Assembly (NCBI GenBank): GCA_021851535.1
Contig: JAJZDT010000112.1
Location: 1 to 8,349 of the forward strand
DNA length: 8,349 nucleotides
Reading direction: 5' to 3'
Origin: Microcaldota archaeon
GTDB taxonomy: Archaea; Micrarchaeota; Micrarchaeia; Micrarchaeales; Micrarchaeaceae
The translations under genes and the position numbers were made by a program. Below are positions 1-7,410 of this stretch, in pieces (the first letter of the stretch is position 1; the number at the start of each line of letters is the position of its first letter). Below the pieces are notes generated by a model. That model made no database searches. It had not been told where the DNA came from and was given only the letters and a program-made list of their open reading frames with translations.

Positions 1-691
1 CAGAAGAATAATATCTGTTGAGGAGACAAGGGAGCTTACACTGCCTAACTTTTTGCAGTGGGTACCTATGGTTACGCGTTCTCCTAACCCTGAGGGTAAA
101 GGAGAGATAACACTTCATGATCTTACAATAAATGCATTAAGGCAAAGGCCTGATATTATAGTAGTCGGGGAGATAAGGGTTCAAAAGGATGCGGAGACTA
201 TGTTCGAGGCCATACATACAGGACACTCTGTGTATGGAACGGTGCACGCAGATAATGCTGCGGATGCAATAATAAGAATGTCAAATCCTCCAATAGATAT
301 ACCAAAGATTGTATTAAATGCTCTGGGTGGAATAATTGTTCAGTTTAGACACAGGGCAAAGGGTATAAGAAGAGTACTCGAGTTTGCTGAAATACTTAAA
401 ACTGGCGATTCTAGTGTTTATTATAGATGGAACATAAGAAATGATACATTCTCTCAGGTTGGAGATATAATACGATTATCAGAGACGCTTTCGCTTTATA
501 CGGGACTTACTAAAAGAGAGATAGAGGATGATGTCCTCGCAAGAGCATCAGTTTTGCAATGGATGGCAAATAATAATGTAACTACTGTAGATGATTCTGG
601 AAATATCGTTGCTAACTATTATAGGAACAAGAGCAGGGTATTACAGGCTGTGGCGGATAATGCGCCATATACTCCGGATCTTTTCAAATAG
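1..691 (+). CDS. Archaeal type IV pilus/type II secretion ATPase (GspE/ArlI-like), C-terminal part, cut by left edge
   Basis: This is the cytosolic hexameric ATPase that powers pilus or archaellum assembly by acting on the membrane platform protein. The frame is open from base 2 with no stop, so the gene starts outside the window; the TTG at 53 is an internal leucine, not a start. In the 229 residues visible: Asp box ISVEETREL (about 4-12), the linker WVPMVTRSPNPEGKGEIT typical of archaeal members, Walker B RPDIIVVGEIR (49-59, catalytic Glu 57) and His box TGHSVYGTVHADN (73-85). The Walker A loop lies upstream of the edge. The C-terminal part keeps the family ending, with an R-x(3)-VLxWM helix and a final YY pair. 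It is followed without a gap by a soluble protein and two T2SSF platform proteins, as expected for this operon. The family is clear; whether the machine is an adhesive pilus, an archaellum or a secretion system is not shown. Confidence 0.95.
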   Translation, partial: RRIISVEETRELTLPNFLQWVPMVTRSPNPEGKGEITLHDLTINALRQRPDIIVVGEIRVQKDAETMFEAIHTGHSVYGTVHADNAADAIIRMSNPPIDIPKIVLNALGGIIVQFRHRAKGIRRVLEFAEILKTGDSSVYYRWNIRNDTFSQVGDIIRLSETLSLYTGLTKREIEDDVLARASVLQWMANNNVTTVDDSGNIVANYYRNKSRVLQAVADNAPYTPDLFK

Positions 692-694
692 GTG
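690..694 (+). promoter_or_regulatory. Ribosome-binding site deciding the start of the next gene
   Basis: AGGTG matches the archaeal anti-Shine-Dalgarno sequence (complement GGAGGTGAT). It sits six bases before the TTG at 701. It overlaps the in-frame GTG at 692, which itself has no upstream purine-rich site. This favours TTG 701 as the true start and implies coupled translation with the ATPase gene, whose TAG stop overlaps the site. Confidence 0.55.
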
Positions 695-700
695 GCTAAT

Positions 701-1618
701 TTGACTGAAGACAATCAAAGCGGTTCAAAGAATTTGTATCAAGATCTTTTGGCTTTAATAATTGAGGATGATTCTAATGCTAAGCAAGAGGAGCATAGAA
801 TACAAAATGTTGATATATCCACAACATTTACTAATACAAATTCAGAAAAACCTGATTACTATTCTTTATTAAAACTTATGGGTTATGATTCAAAACAGGA
901 ATCTTCTCGCTATGATAAATATGATAGACATTTTGTAGAGTATCCAAAGGCTGAAAATATAACTGCAAGTATACCCTCAATAATTTCAAAGCAGCCAAAT
1001 ATGCAAGCAACGCCAGATTCAAATGTTTTAACGCCAGAGGCAAATAAAACTGTACAAAAATCCGAGAAGAAGAAATCTATAAAGCAGATATATGAGCCAC
1101 ATATGTCTAATTATGCAAATACTGTAAAAAATGAGATGCTGCGTTTAACAAAGGATATAAGCATGCCAAAATTCAATAGCATTTCAATTAAGAGTGCAGG
1201 AGAGAAAAAGAGTATCGCAATACCTGCAATAAAAGAACAGCAGCACATTGGAGTGCAACAACAGAAAGTGACATTATTGACAGATTTGCTTATAATACCT
1301 AAAATAAACGGTGTGACAAATCGTAAAATAGATCAAAAATATATGGTTCTACCAAGTCTATCTGTATCTGACCAGATAACAGAGCTTGAGAGAATAATAG
1401 AGGGAATAAAAGAGAATATATTTGATTCCGGTCATTTCGAGGTTGTCACAGAAGAAGTAATATCGCTTATAAATGTAGTCAATAATCTAAAAAAAGAGCT
1501 TAAAAAGAAAAGAATAAATCTGGGTGAATTTGAAGTTTCGCTCTGGCAGATTAGGGATCAGCGGCTTAATGAAGCAATGAACCTTATATATAATAGATAT
1601 GTGAGTAAGAATAGTTGA
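701..1618 (+). CDS. Unrecognised soluble protein of the pilus operon, helical C-terminus
   Basis: I do not recognise a named family. The preferred start is TTG 701 (305 residues), because AGGTG lies six bases upstream; GTG 692 would add three residues and abut the ATPase stop exactly. No signal peptide or membrane segment is visible, so the protein should be cytosolic. A short helical N-terminus rich in acidic residues leads into a long polar, Ser/Lys/Gln-rich and probably disordered middle (about 70-190 from 701). A charged, strongly helical C-terminal third (about 222-305) follows, with a stretch from ITELERIIEGIKENIF to NNLKKELKKK and a closing LWQIRDQRLNEAMNLIYNRY. Its position between the motor ATPase and the two platform proteins suggests an adaptor or regulator of the motor, by analogy with the soluble accessory proteins in archaellum operons. 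That role is inferred from position alone. Confidence 0.85.
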   Translation: MTEDNQSGSKNLYQDLLALIIEDDSNAKQEEHRIQNVDISTTFTNTNSEKPDYYSLLKLMGYDSKQESSRYDKYDRHFVEYPKAENITASIPSIISKQPNMQATPDSNVLTPEANKTVQKSEKKKSIKQIYEPHMSNYANTVKNEMLRLTKDISMPKFNSISIKSAGEKKSIAIPAIKEQQHIGVQQQKVTLLTDLLIIPKINGVTNRKIDQKYMVLPSLSVSDQITELERIIEGIKENIFDSGHFEVVTEEVISLINVVNNLKKELKKKRINLGEFEVSLWQIRDQRLNEAMNLIYNRYVSKNS

Positions 1619-1623
1619 TTGCA

Positions 1624-2775
1624 ATGCCATTATTCAATAAGAAAAAGATTATAGAGGTTGATGGCAAGAAGATAGAGCTTCAAAAGAAGCCTGGGCTATT
1701 CTCTAAAAATCAAAAACCGACTTCTTCAATAGTGGCTCCAACTATAGAAACAAAAAATGAACCATTTTTAAAAAATACTATTCAAGCGCAATCAAATGTT
1801 CAACAGAATACTACAAATCAAAATCCACAACAAGTTGCATCGACCGTATCAAATGTCAAAGCACCAAATAATGCTAAAATAAATCCAAAAAAGATGCAAA
1901 AGCGATCAAAGCCAATAATAGCTAGTGGCTATAAGGTACCAAAAGGTGTAGAGAAATATGTAAATAAGATCGCTGTTAAGCGCGGCGGTCTTGAAGCTGC
2001 GTTGCGTGATAACGGTATAAAAGAGACGCCTCAGCAATTTATAAAAAAGATGATGTTAACATCAATAATATTTGCAGCTATAATAACTATAGCGCTTCTT
2101 TTACTGCTCTCTAATTTCGGTCTGCCACTTGTGGCGGTAGTACTACTTCCACTGCTTATAGGTTTTGTTGTATATCAGACTTCTCTTACCAATTTTATAA
2201 ATTATCCATTGCACAGGAGCAAAAAAAGCACAAAATTAATTGACCGAGATATACTCTTCGCCGCGCGTGATATGATCATATCATTAAGATCAGGAATGCC
2301 TCTGTTTAATGCTATAACCTCTGTTAGTTCTGGTTATGGCGAAGCGAGTAAGGAATTTGCAAAGATAGTTCAACGCGTCCAATTAGGATCCCCGTTAATT
2401 GAGACTATTGATGAGGTAATGGCAAATACTAAGAGCAATTCGTTTAAGAGGCTTATGTTGCAGGCTAGTATAAGCATAAAATCTGGAGCTGATATAGTTT
2501 CAGCATTCCAGAGTACTATAGATGAATTAACATTGGAACGTCAAATTGAATTGCGAAGATATGGACAGAAACTTAACGCCCTATCTATGTTTTATATGCT
2601 TTTTGGAATAATCTTTCCGAGTATGGGCATTGCGGTAGTTACCATACTTACTACATTCATATCCATATTTACTGTCACAGATACAATACTATATGCCGTT
2701 TTAATAGGTATAGTATTTTTGCAGATTGTATTCATTAATCTTATAAGTTCATCAAGACCAATATTTGCTGGTTGA
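1624..2775 (+). CDS. Type IV pilus platform protein 1 (T2SSF/TadC/ArlJ-like)
   Basis: This is a polytopic inner-membrane platform subunit that should dock the ATPase and the growing pilus. ATG 1624 is preferred: TGAT sits four bases upstream, and the next gene shows the same arrangement. A TTG at 1615 overlapping the previous TGA would add three residues (MIA). From ATG 1624 there are 383 residues. Residues 1-100 are a polar, Lys/Gln/Asn-rich, probably disordered cytosolic extension. A paired hydrophobic segment follows (about 144-163 and 166-185), then the cytosolic T2SSF helical domain (about 208-312) with the family's RSGMPLFNAI and KSGADIVSAF signatures, which repeat the '(R/K)SG..L..A' theme. 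Two terminal membrane segments lie at about 322-349 and 353-374. It ends six bases before a second T2SSF gene. The family call is firm; the long N-terminal tail is unusual. Confidence 0.9.
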   Translation: MPLFNKKKIIEVDGKKIELQKKPGLFSKNQKPTSSIVAPTIETKNEPFLKNTIQAQSNVQQNTTNQNPQQVASTVSNVKAPNNAKINPKKMQKRSKPIIASGYKVPKGVEKYVNKIAVKRGGLEAALRDNGIKETPQQFIKKMMLTSIIFAAIITIALLLLLSNFGLPLVAVVLLPLLIGFVVYQTSLTNFINYPLHRSKKSTKLIDRDILFAARDMIISLRSGMPLFNAITSVSSGYGEASKEFAKIVQRVQLGSPLIETIDEVMANTKSNSFKRLMLQASISIKSGADIVSAFQSTIDELTLERQIELRRYGQKLNALSMFYMLFGIIFPSMGIAVVTILTTFISIFTVTDTILYAVLIGIVFLQIVFINLISSSRPIFAG

Positions 2776-2781
2776 TAATAT

Positions 2782-3774
2782 ATGAAAATAAATTTTGAGA
2801 GATTGGTATCAAGAAAGCTCGCAATACGCATATCGAAGATGCTTGAGCTTTCTGGTATTAAAATATCTGTAAATCGTATTTTATCAATAGCTATTATACT
2901 AGGTATAATACTATTTATCTTTGGCGCAATATATGGATTTTATATTTTAAAATTTGGCGCAATTATATCCGTACTATTAGGAATTGCATTTTGGGGCGCT
3001 CTTATATTTGCGTTATTTACCATAATTGAATTCAGAATTGATTCGAGAAAGACCACAATGGAGAACATATTGCCCGATTACTTCCAATTGGCATCAGCGA
3101 ATTTAAGGAGCGGTATAGCATTAGATAGGGCGTTGTTGCTCGCTGCAAGACCGGAATTTGGTCTTTTTAGCAAAGATATACAGGAAATGAGCAGAAGGTT
3201 ATTTAGTGGAGAGACATTGGAGAATTCATTACGCGCACTTAGTGATAAATATAATTCATTACAATTAAAGCGATCTGTAAGAATGATGATAGAATCTATA
3301 CGTTATGGAGGAGCCATGGCTGATTTATTCCAACAACTTGCAAAAGATTTAAGGGCTCAGCAATTAACGCAAAAAGAGGTTGCCGGGCAGATGCTTATGT
3401 ATAGTATATTCATAGCATTCGCAGCACTTGCTGCAGCACCAGTATTATATGGACTTACTACACAGATGATTACAATAACGGATAATATATGGAATGGAAT
3501 ATTGGCCCAAAACCCTGGGGGGCTTCCAAGTACTGGAATATCATTTCTTAAGCCAAGCCCTCCAAAAATAACCCCTGGTACCTACTATGACTTCTCACTC
3601 GTCGCGATTATGATAATATGCGGCTCTGCAAGTTTCATAATGTCATCTATGAATTCAGGATCGCTTGTGCGTGGTCTTAGAACAATGCCGCTATTTATAG
3701 TACTCGGTCTTGGTGTATTCTTTATAGTATCGATTGTTATTCAGTCATTATTCTCAGGATTAGGTGCGCTTTAG
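2782..3774 (+). CDS. Type IV pilus platform protein 2 (T2SSF/TadC/ArlJ-like)
   Basis: Second polytopic platform subunit, 330 residues, starting at ATG 2782 with GTTGAT five bases upstream, overlapping the preceding gene's stop. An amphipathic N-terminus precedes two membrane helices (about 32-53 and 58-82). The cytosolic T2SSF domain follows (about 94-195), with signatures LRSGIALDRALLLAA and YGGAMADLFQQLA. Further helices lie at about 203-225, 271-291 and 302-325. Between the third and fourth helices is a Gly/Pro-rich loop (about 226-270, containing NPGGLPSTG and PSPPKITPG), probably extracytoplasmic. Archaeal ArlJ normally carries tandem T2SSF halves in one chain. Here, as in Tad-type and several archaeal pilus systems, two single-domain proteins appear to share the job, probably as a heteromer. 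This is the last gene of the plus-strand operon; the next gene is convergent. Confidence 0.92.
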   Translation: MKINFERLVSRKLAIRISKMLELSGIKISVNRILSIAIILGIILFIFGAIYGFYILKFGAIISVLLGIAFWGALIFALFTIIEFRIDSRKTTMENILPDYFQLASANLRSGIALDRALLLAARPEFGLFSKDIQEMSRRLFSGETLENSLRALSDKYNSLQLKRSVRMMIESIRYGGAMADLFQQLAKDLRAQQLTQKEVAGQMLMYSIFIAFAALAAAPVLYGLTTQMITITDNIWNGILAQNPGGLPSTGISFLKPSPPKITPGTYYDFSLVAIMIICGSASFIMSSMNSGSLVRGLRTMPLFIVLGLGVFFIVSIVIQSLFSGLGAL

Positions 3775-3805
3775 CTGCGTAGCGAAGCATAGGTAAATTA
3801 AAATT

Positions 3806-3850
3806 ATGTGCAATGTCTATTTTATATTTATTCGTGCACATTTTAAATTT
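3806..3850 (+). terminator. Possible transcription terminator of the pilus operon
   Basis: The 7-base arms ATGTGCA (3806-3812) and TGCACAT (3835-3841) form a perfect inverted repeat around a T-rich stretch (TCTATTTTATATTTATT, 3816-3832). More T/A-rich sequence follows (TTTTAAATTT). Archaeal termination relies mainly on T-rich tracts, so the T-rich segment may matter more than the hairpin, whose 22-base loop is long. It lies about 30 bases past the last plus-strand stop. Confidence 0.35.
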
Positions 3851-4036
3851 ATAAAATCAAAAGATGATTTAGCTTAATCAAATGAACGTATACGCATTGT
3901 AATAATACTTTAAATTACATCTAACCTACTTTTATTGTATATTAAAAGTAAATCCGTTATGAATGGTTTATAGTTCTACTATCTAAGAAAATAATATTAT
4001 CCTCAATTTGAAATGCTCATTTGAATTTAGTGGTTT

Positions 4037-4047
4037 AAATAAAAATA
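4037..4047 (-). terminator. T-rich terminator after the LamG operon
   Basis: Read on the minus strand, the TAG stop of the 1120-residue LamG gene is followed at once by TATTTTTATTT, an oligo-T tract of the archaeal intrinsic-terminator type. No stable stem precedes it. Position and composition fit the end of the minus-strand transcript. Confidence 0.4.
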
Positions 4048-7000
4048 CTATTTATAGACTACAAAGCATAACCCTACACTTACGTTTTCCGTTGTGCATG
4101 TGCGCCCTTTAGCATTTCCTACCAAGTATCCTATTGAGTTCCCACCTGTGATATCCGGTGTTTGATTAAGTGTGCTATTATTTGGAAGGCCAAGAGGCAA
4201 ATATGCATAAGGCAGTACTGATCTAACAGTGTTGTTTAAATATAAACTTTTAACCTCGCTCTTATTAAGTCCAATATTATAAAATTGAAAGTCTGACACG
4301 TCGCCTAAAAATTGGTTGTCTGTGCTAATTGACGCAGATGTTGCTCCTATTTGCATATTGCCTAATGTAGCTCCAGATTCGCTGGGATTGCTATTATAAT
4401 CATTAACTCCATTAAGAAATATATGTGCACCAGATGCGTTATATACTACACCTATAAAGTTCCATGTGTTCATTTTAAATGGCGCTCCAACTCCCGTCCA
4501 TCCCGAAAACCCATAGCCATTAACCATTAGTCTTGGATGTGTATAATTACTAATGGCCAATTCTATTGTTCCACTATCACCCGCTGATGTAGTAAATACA
4601 CGCCCATCAATCTCATTTGCTGTAGCATAAATCCATCCAAAATAAGAGAATGAACTATAAGATTTTGGTATTAATGTTGGTATATTTACATATGCAATAT
4701 TACCATTGTTTATATAGGGGTTAAACGAAAAATAAGTAGGTATAGTACCTTTGTATATACCAAAAGCATCCGTTTCTGTTGAAAATGTATTAGTGCTATT
4801 TACGAAATTGCCATTATAAAAACCATTGTTGTTTTGTGGTCCATAATCATAAAGATTGCCATCGGTCTTCCACCAATCTTGAATTCCATAAAGAGGGTTT
4901 CCATATGGTCCCTCATTATAGAGATTCGATATCTGCTTTCCAGTTAGATTTTTTGAATACACAGACACACTATAAATATAACCGTTAAAATAATCTGGAG
5001 TAAGCGATGGTTTTGTCCCTGTTATTTTATTTGTGAAATACTCATTCATTCCAATTGGCGCATATGTAGCTGTTCCACTTTCAATGAGTTTTCCATTAAT
5101 ATAAAATGTATTCAATCCTGATATAGCGTTATATGTAAGTGCAGCAAAATATAAACTATTAAATGTATCATACCATGTTGTTGTCCCAAATCCTGGCAAA
5201 TGCGCACTTATTGCAGCATTGCTATCCACACTTAGTAATGCTTCATTAACATCACTAGATGGACTATATAATCCAAATACTGGACCGCCTAAACCTGTAC
5301 TATCAAACCATGCTGTTATAGTCAAATTAGTATTAGAATCAATCCAATTGCCTATATATGCATTCATATAATTATCTGCGCTCGCATTCAAATATGCAAC
5401 TTTTCCGCTTGATAACTTTCCATTATTTAAATAAAGTGCGCTATTTGTGCAGTTGTTAGCATTGTTGCATCCAAATCCATAAACGCTGCTAGCATTCATC
5501 ATGTTATTGATACCAAATTCTGTGGAATCTACAGAATAATTTGTTATATTATTAAATTTGACATTATTTGATATGCTCTTTGGTTGAAGCGTTCTAGTTG
5601 CTTTAGTTCCATTGTAATAATTTATATTACCATTGAGCGGTGCCCAGTAAATTAGAGAATTCTGGCTTACTGGTAATCCTGCAATTCCATTTCTATATAT
5701 CTCATTAATGAGCGTGTTGTTTAGCGTTGTGTTGTATAATTGTATATTTGATATGCTGCTATTTGCTATTGCATTTGTGCTTCCTGGATCCATTCCATAT
5801 GCAAAGGCAAGGTCTGTGCTATTTGATGCGACCATTATCGTATTTGTTAATATATTGCATGTATTCATTAATTTTCCATTAAGGTAAAGATTTATTTTGC
5901 TATAATCAAATACCTTAACTATTGCGTTATACCATGTGTTGCTCTGTATAGTTCCATTTTCTGTAATGCAATTTTGCTGTTGGTATGTTGCATTTGCAGA
6001 GTAATTTTCACTCCACATAAAGTTTTCTCCACCTGTTATAAGCGTCAAATTTCCTCCAGCCCATGCGCTTCCAAAGTCAAAACCTGTTTTATTATATATA
6101 TCAAAAATAGGGCTTCTAAAATTATCATTATAAACGGAGCCGGATGAAGCTTTGCTTGATATACTTTTAAGATCAAACCACATGCTAAGCGTATAATTGA
6201 ATCCTAATCGCGATAATATGGTATTCATTCCATACGTTCCATTCTGGTTTATTATATTTGAAGGCAGAGTAGATGGAGAGGTTATTGTTGCGACTTTTAT
6301 ATTTGGCGTATAAAAATAAAATGAACCGCTAGGGGAATTAATCTGCGATTCTTCAGCTCTATTAATATATGAAGGTCGATATATTGAAGAATATAAATAG
6401 CTCGCATTTAGCACGCCTAATATTGGCGATATATCTAAAAGCGATGTTGCAGGTCCATCTAATAATGCATATGTCCCATTTCTTATTGGTATGGTAGTTA
6501 AATTGTTAACACTAATATTGAGTTGTAAATAAGGTTTATATGGTGGTGAGTTATTTAACATATTAGTTACTAAACCGCCAAATCCACAAGCGGTACTATT
6601 TATTGAAATTGCATTATACGCTACAAGAATATAATTATTATTTTCAAAAGATCTAGAGAATGTGCTACACCCACTTGTCGGAGCAAGTTTTCCAGGATAA
6701 TAGTATATTTTTCCATATTCAAACATGAATGGCGAAGTGCTCCCATTGTTTATGACATTAGATTCGGTTATTGGCACTGCGCGTGTTATATTTGCTGGAA
6801 TAATACTCAAATGTTTGCCATGTTCAGATGCAAATAAATCACTAATATAAGATAGAGGTGCTTGGGCGGATACATGTATCGGATATGTTGTACTTCCAGA
6901 TGCTGAAGTGATATTGGCAAATGCAACATAAGCTGCATTTATATAAAATGGATTAGTCTGATATATAGAAAGGCTCGCATTTGTTATGTTGATAAATATC

Positions 7001-7410
7001 TGTTCGGAAGATGAGCTTTTTTTAATGCTGTTTATGTAGCTGTTAATAGTATAGCTGCTCATATAATCTATTACATTTCCTTCAAATGTGCCATTTTCCA
7101 TTAATATTTTTATTGTAAGTGGCGTATTATTTATAAATGTGCCATTATACAAAGACGAATTTATCTCATAATTATTTATTGCAATTATTGCATGGCTTAA
7201 GGATTCTGAAAGAAATTGTCCCATACTTGTGTTAAGATTTAGCGTTGCACTTCCTGAATTAAGCGCTACTGATGTATCACCAGCAAGCGAATAATAATTA
7301 GAGCTTACTAAAACATATGTTATGAGTTCGCCCAACATGAGTATGAATATAACTAGGGTTAAAAGCGTAAGCAGAAAGCCCTTTTTAGATTTTTTATTGA
7401 ATAAACTCAT
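4048..7410 (-). CDS. Giant surface protein with N-terminal prepilin-like anchor and three LamG modules
   Basis: Probable cell-surface adhesin or glycan-binding protein, 1120 residues. ATG 7410 is chosen because it forms an ATGA overlap with the upstream stop and has GGTG five bases before it; the in-frame GTG at 7416 is part of that site. The N-terminus MSLFNKKSKKG plus a hydrophobic run (about 12-36) is either a membrane anchor or a class III (prepilin-like) signal with K-G before F-L. Residues 37-395 match nothing I recognise. Three LamG-like (concanavalin A-like) modules follow at about 398-575, 671-833 and 904-1060. Each has an aromatic SMWF/TAWF/FGWI strand and a Y-[LI]-N-G-K-L-type strand (IFLNG in the third). 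Roughly 40 or more N-x-S/T sequons are scattered throughout. Eight cysteines fall in four local pairs, suiting an extracellular setting. The ligand is unknown; LamG folds can also be purely structural. Confidence 0.88.
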   Translation of the reverse strand: MSLFNKKSKKGFLLTLLTLVIFILMLGELITYVLVSSNYYSLAGDTSVALNSGSATLNLNTSMGQFLSESLSHAIIAINNYEINSSLYNGTFINNTPLTIKILMENGTFEGNVIDYMSSYTINSYINSIKKSSSSEQIFINITNASLSIYQTNPFYINAAYVAFANITSASGSTTYPIHVSAQAPLSYISDLFASEHGKHLSIIPANITRAVPITESNVINNGSTSPFMFEYGKIYYYPGKLAPTSGCSTFSRSFENNNYILVAYNAISINSTACGFGGLVTNMLNNSPPYKPYLQLNISVNNLTTIPIRNGTYALLDGPATSLLDISPILGVLNASYLYSSIYRPSYINRAEESQINSPSGSFYFYTPNIKVATITSPSTLPSNIINQNGTYGMNTILSRLGFNYTLSMWFDLKSISSKASSGSVYNDNFRSPIFDIYNKTGFDFGSAWAGGNLTLITGGENFMWSENYSANATYQQQNCITENGTIQSNTWYNAIVKVFDYSKINLYLNGKLMNTCNILTNTIMVASNSTDLAFAYGMDPGSTNAIANSSISNIQLYNTTLNNTLINEIYRNGIAGLPVSQNSLIYWAPLNGNINYYNGTKATRTLQPKSISNNVKFNNITNYSVDSTEFGINNMMNASSVYGFGCNNANNCTNSALYLNNGKLSSGKVAYLNASADNYMNAYIGNWIDSNTNLTITAWFDSTGLGGPVFGLYSPSSDVNEALLSVDSNAAISAHLPGFGTTTWYDTFNSLYFAALTYNAISGLNTFYINGKLIESGTATYAPIGMNEYFTNKITGTKPSLTPDYFNGYIYSVSVYSKNLTGKQISNLYNEGPYGNPLYGIQDWWKTDGNLYDYGPQNNNGFYNGNFVNSTNTFSTETDAFGIYKGTIPTYFSFNPYINNGNIAYVNIPTLIPKSYSSFSYFGWIYATANEIDGRVFTTSAGDSGTIELAISNYTHPRLMVNGYGFSGWTGVGAPFKMNTWNFIGVVYNASGAHIFLNGVNDYNSNPSESGATLGNMQIGATSASISTDNQFLGDVSDFQFYNIGLNKSEVKSLYLNNTVRSVLPYAYLPLGLPNNSTLNQTPDITGGNSIGYLVGNAKGRTCTTENVSVGLCFVVYK

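Larger units (their letters stand above)
3775..4047. other. Convergent intergenic region
   Basis: This 273-base AT-rich spacer lies between the pilus operon and the LamG operon, whose 3' ends face each other. Apart from the two terminator-like signals listed, I see no tRNA, CRISPR repeat or insertion-sequence end, and only a 23-codon open frame without a well-placed ribosome-binding site. Both operons must be transcribed from promoters outside the window. Confidence 0.7.

Noticed and set aside
2592..2831. 79-codon open frame on the minus strand
   Set aside because: It lies antisense across the end of platform protein 1 and the start of platform protein 2, both strongly supported. Its translation has no recognisable features.
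3517..3522. Run of six G in platform protein 2, considered as a phase-variable tract
   Set aside because: It is too short to be a convincing slippage site. It encodes an ordinary Gly-Gly in the external loop and the frame is intact.
3774..3788. GC-rich GCTGCGTAGCGAAGC just after the last plus-strand stop, suggestive of a hairpin
   Set aside because: Only three-base arms pair and no oligo-T follows directly, so it is not a credible terminator or repeat on its own.
3841..3860. TATA-like TTTAAATTTATAAAA in the spacer, considered as an archaeal promoter
   Set aside because: No gene starts downstream on either strand in the spacer; both flanking genes end here.
3806..3877. 23-codon open frame starting ATG 3806 in the intergenic spacer
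   Set aside because: It has no well-placed ribosome-binding site, its start lies within the inverted repeat and the product is unremarkable. It is probably chance.
4008..4026. AAATG-CT-CATTT palindrome near the convergent junction
   Set aside because: A five-base AT-rich stem with a two-base loop is unstable and expected by chance in this composition.
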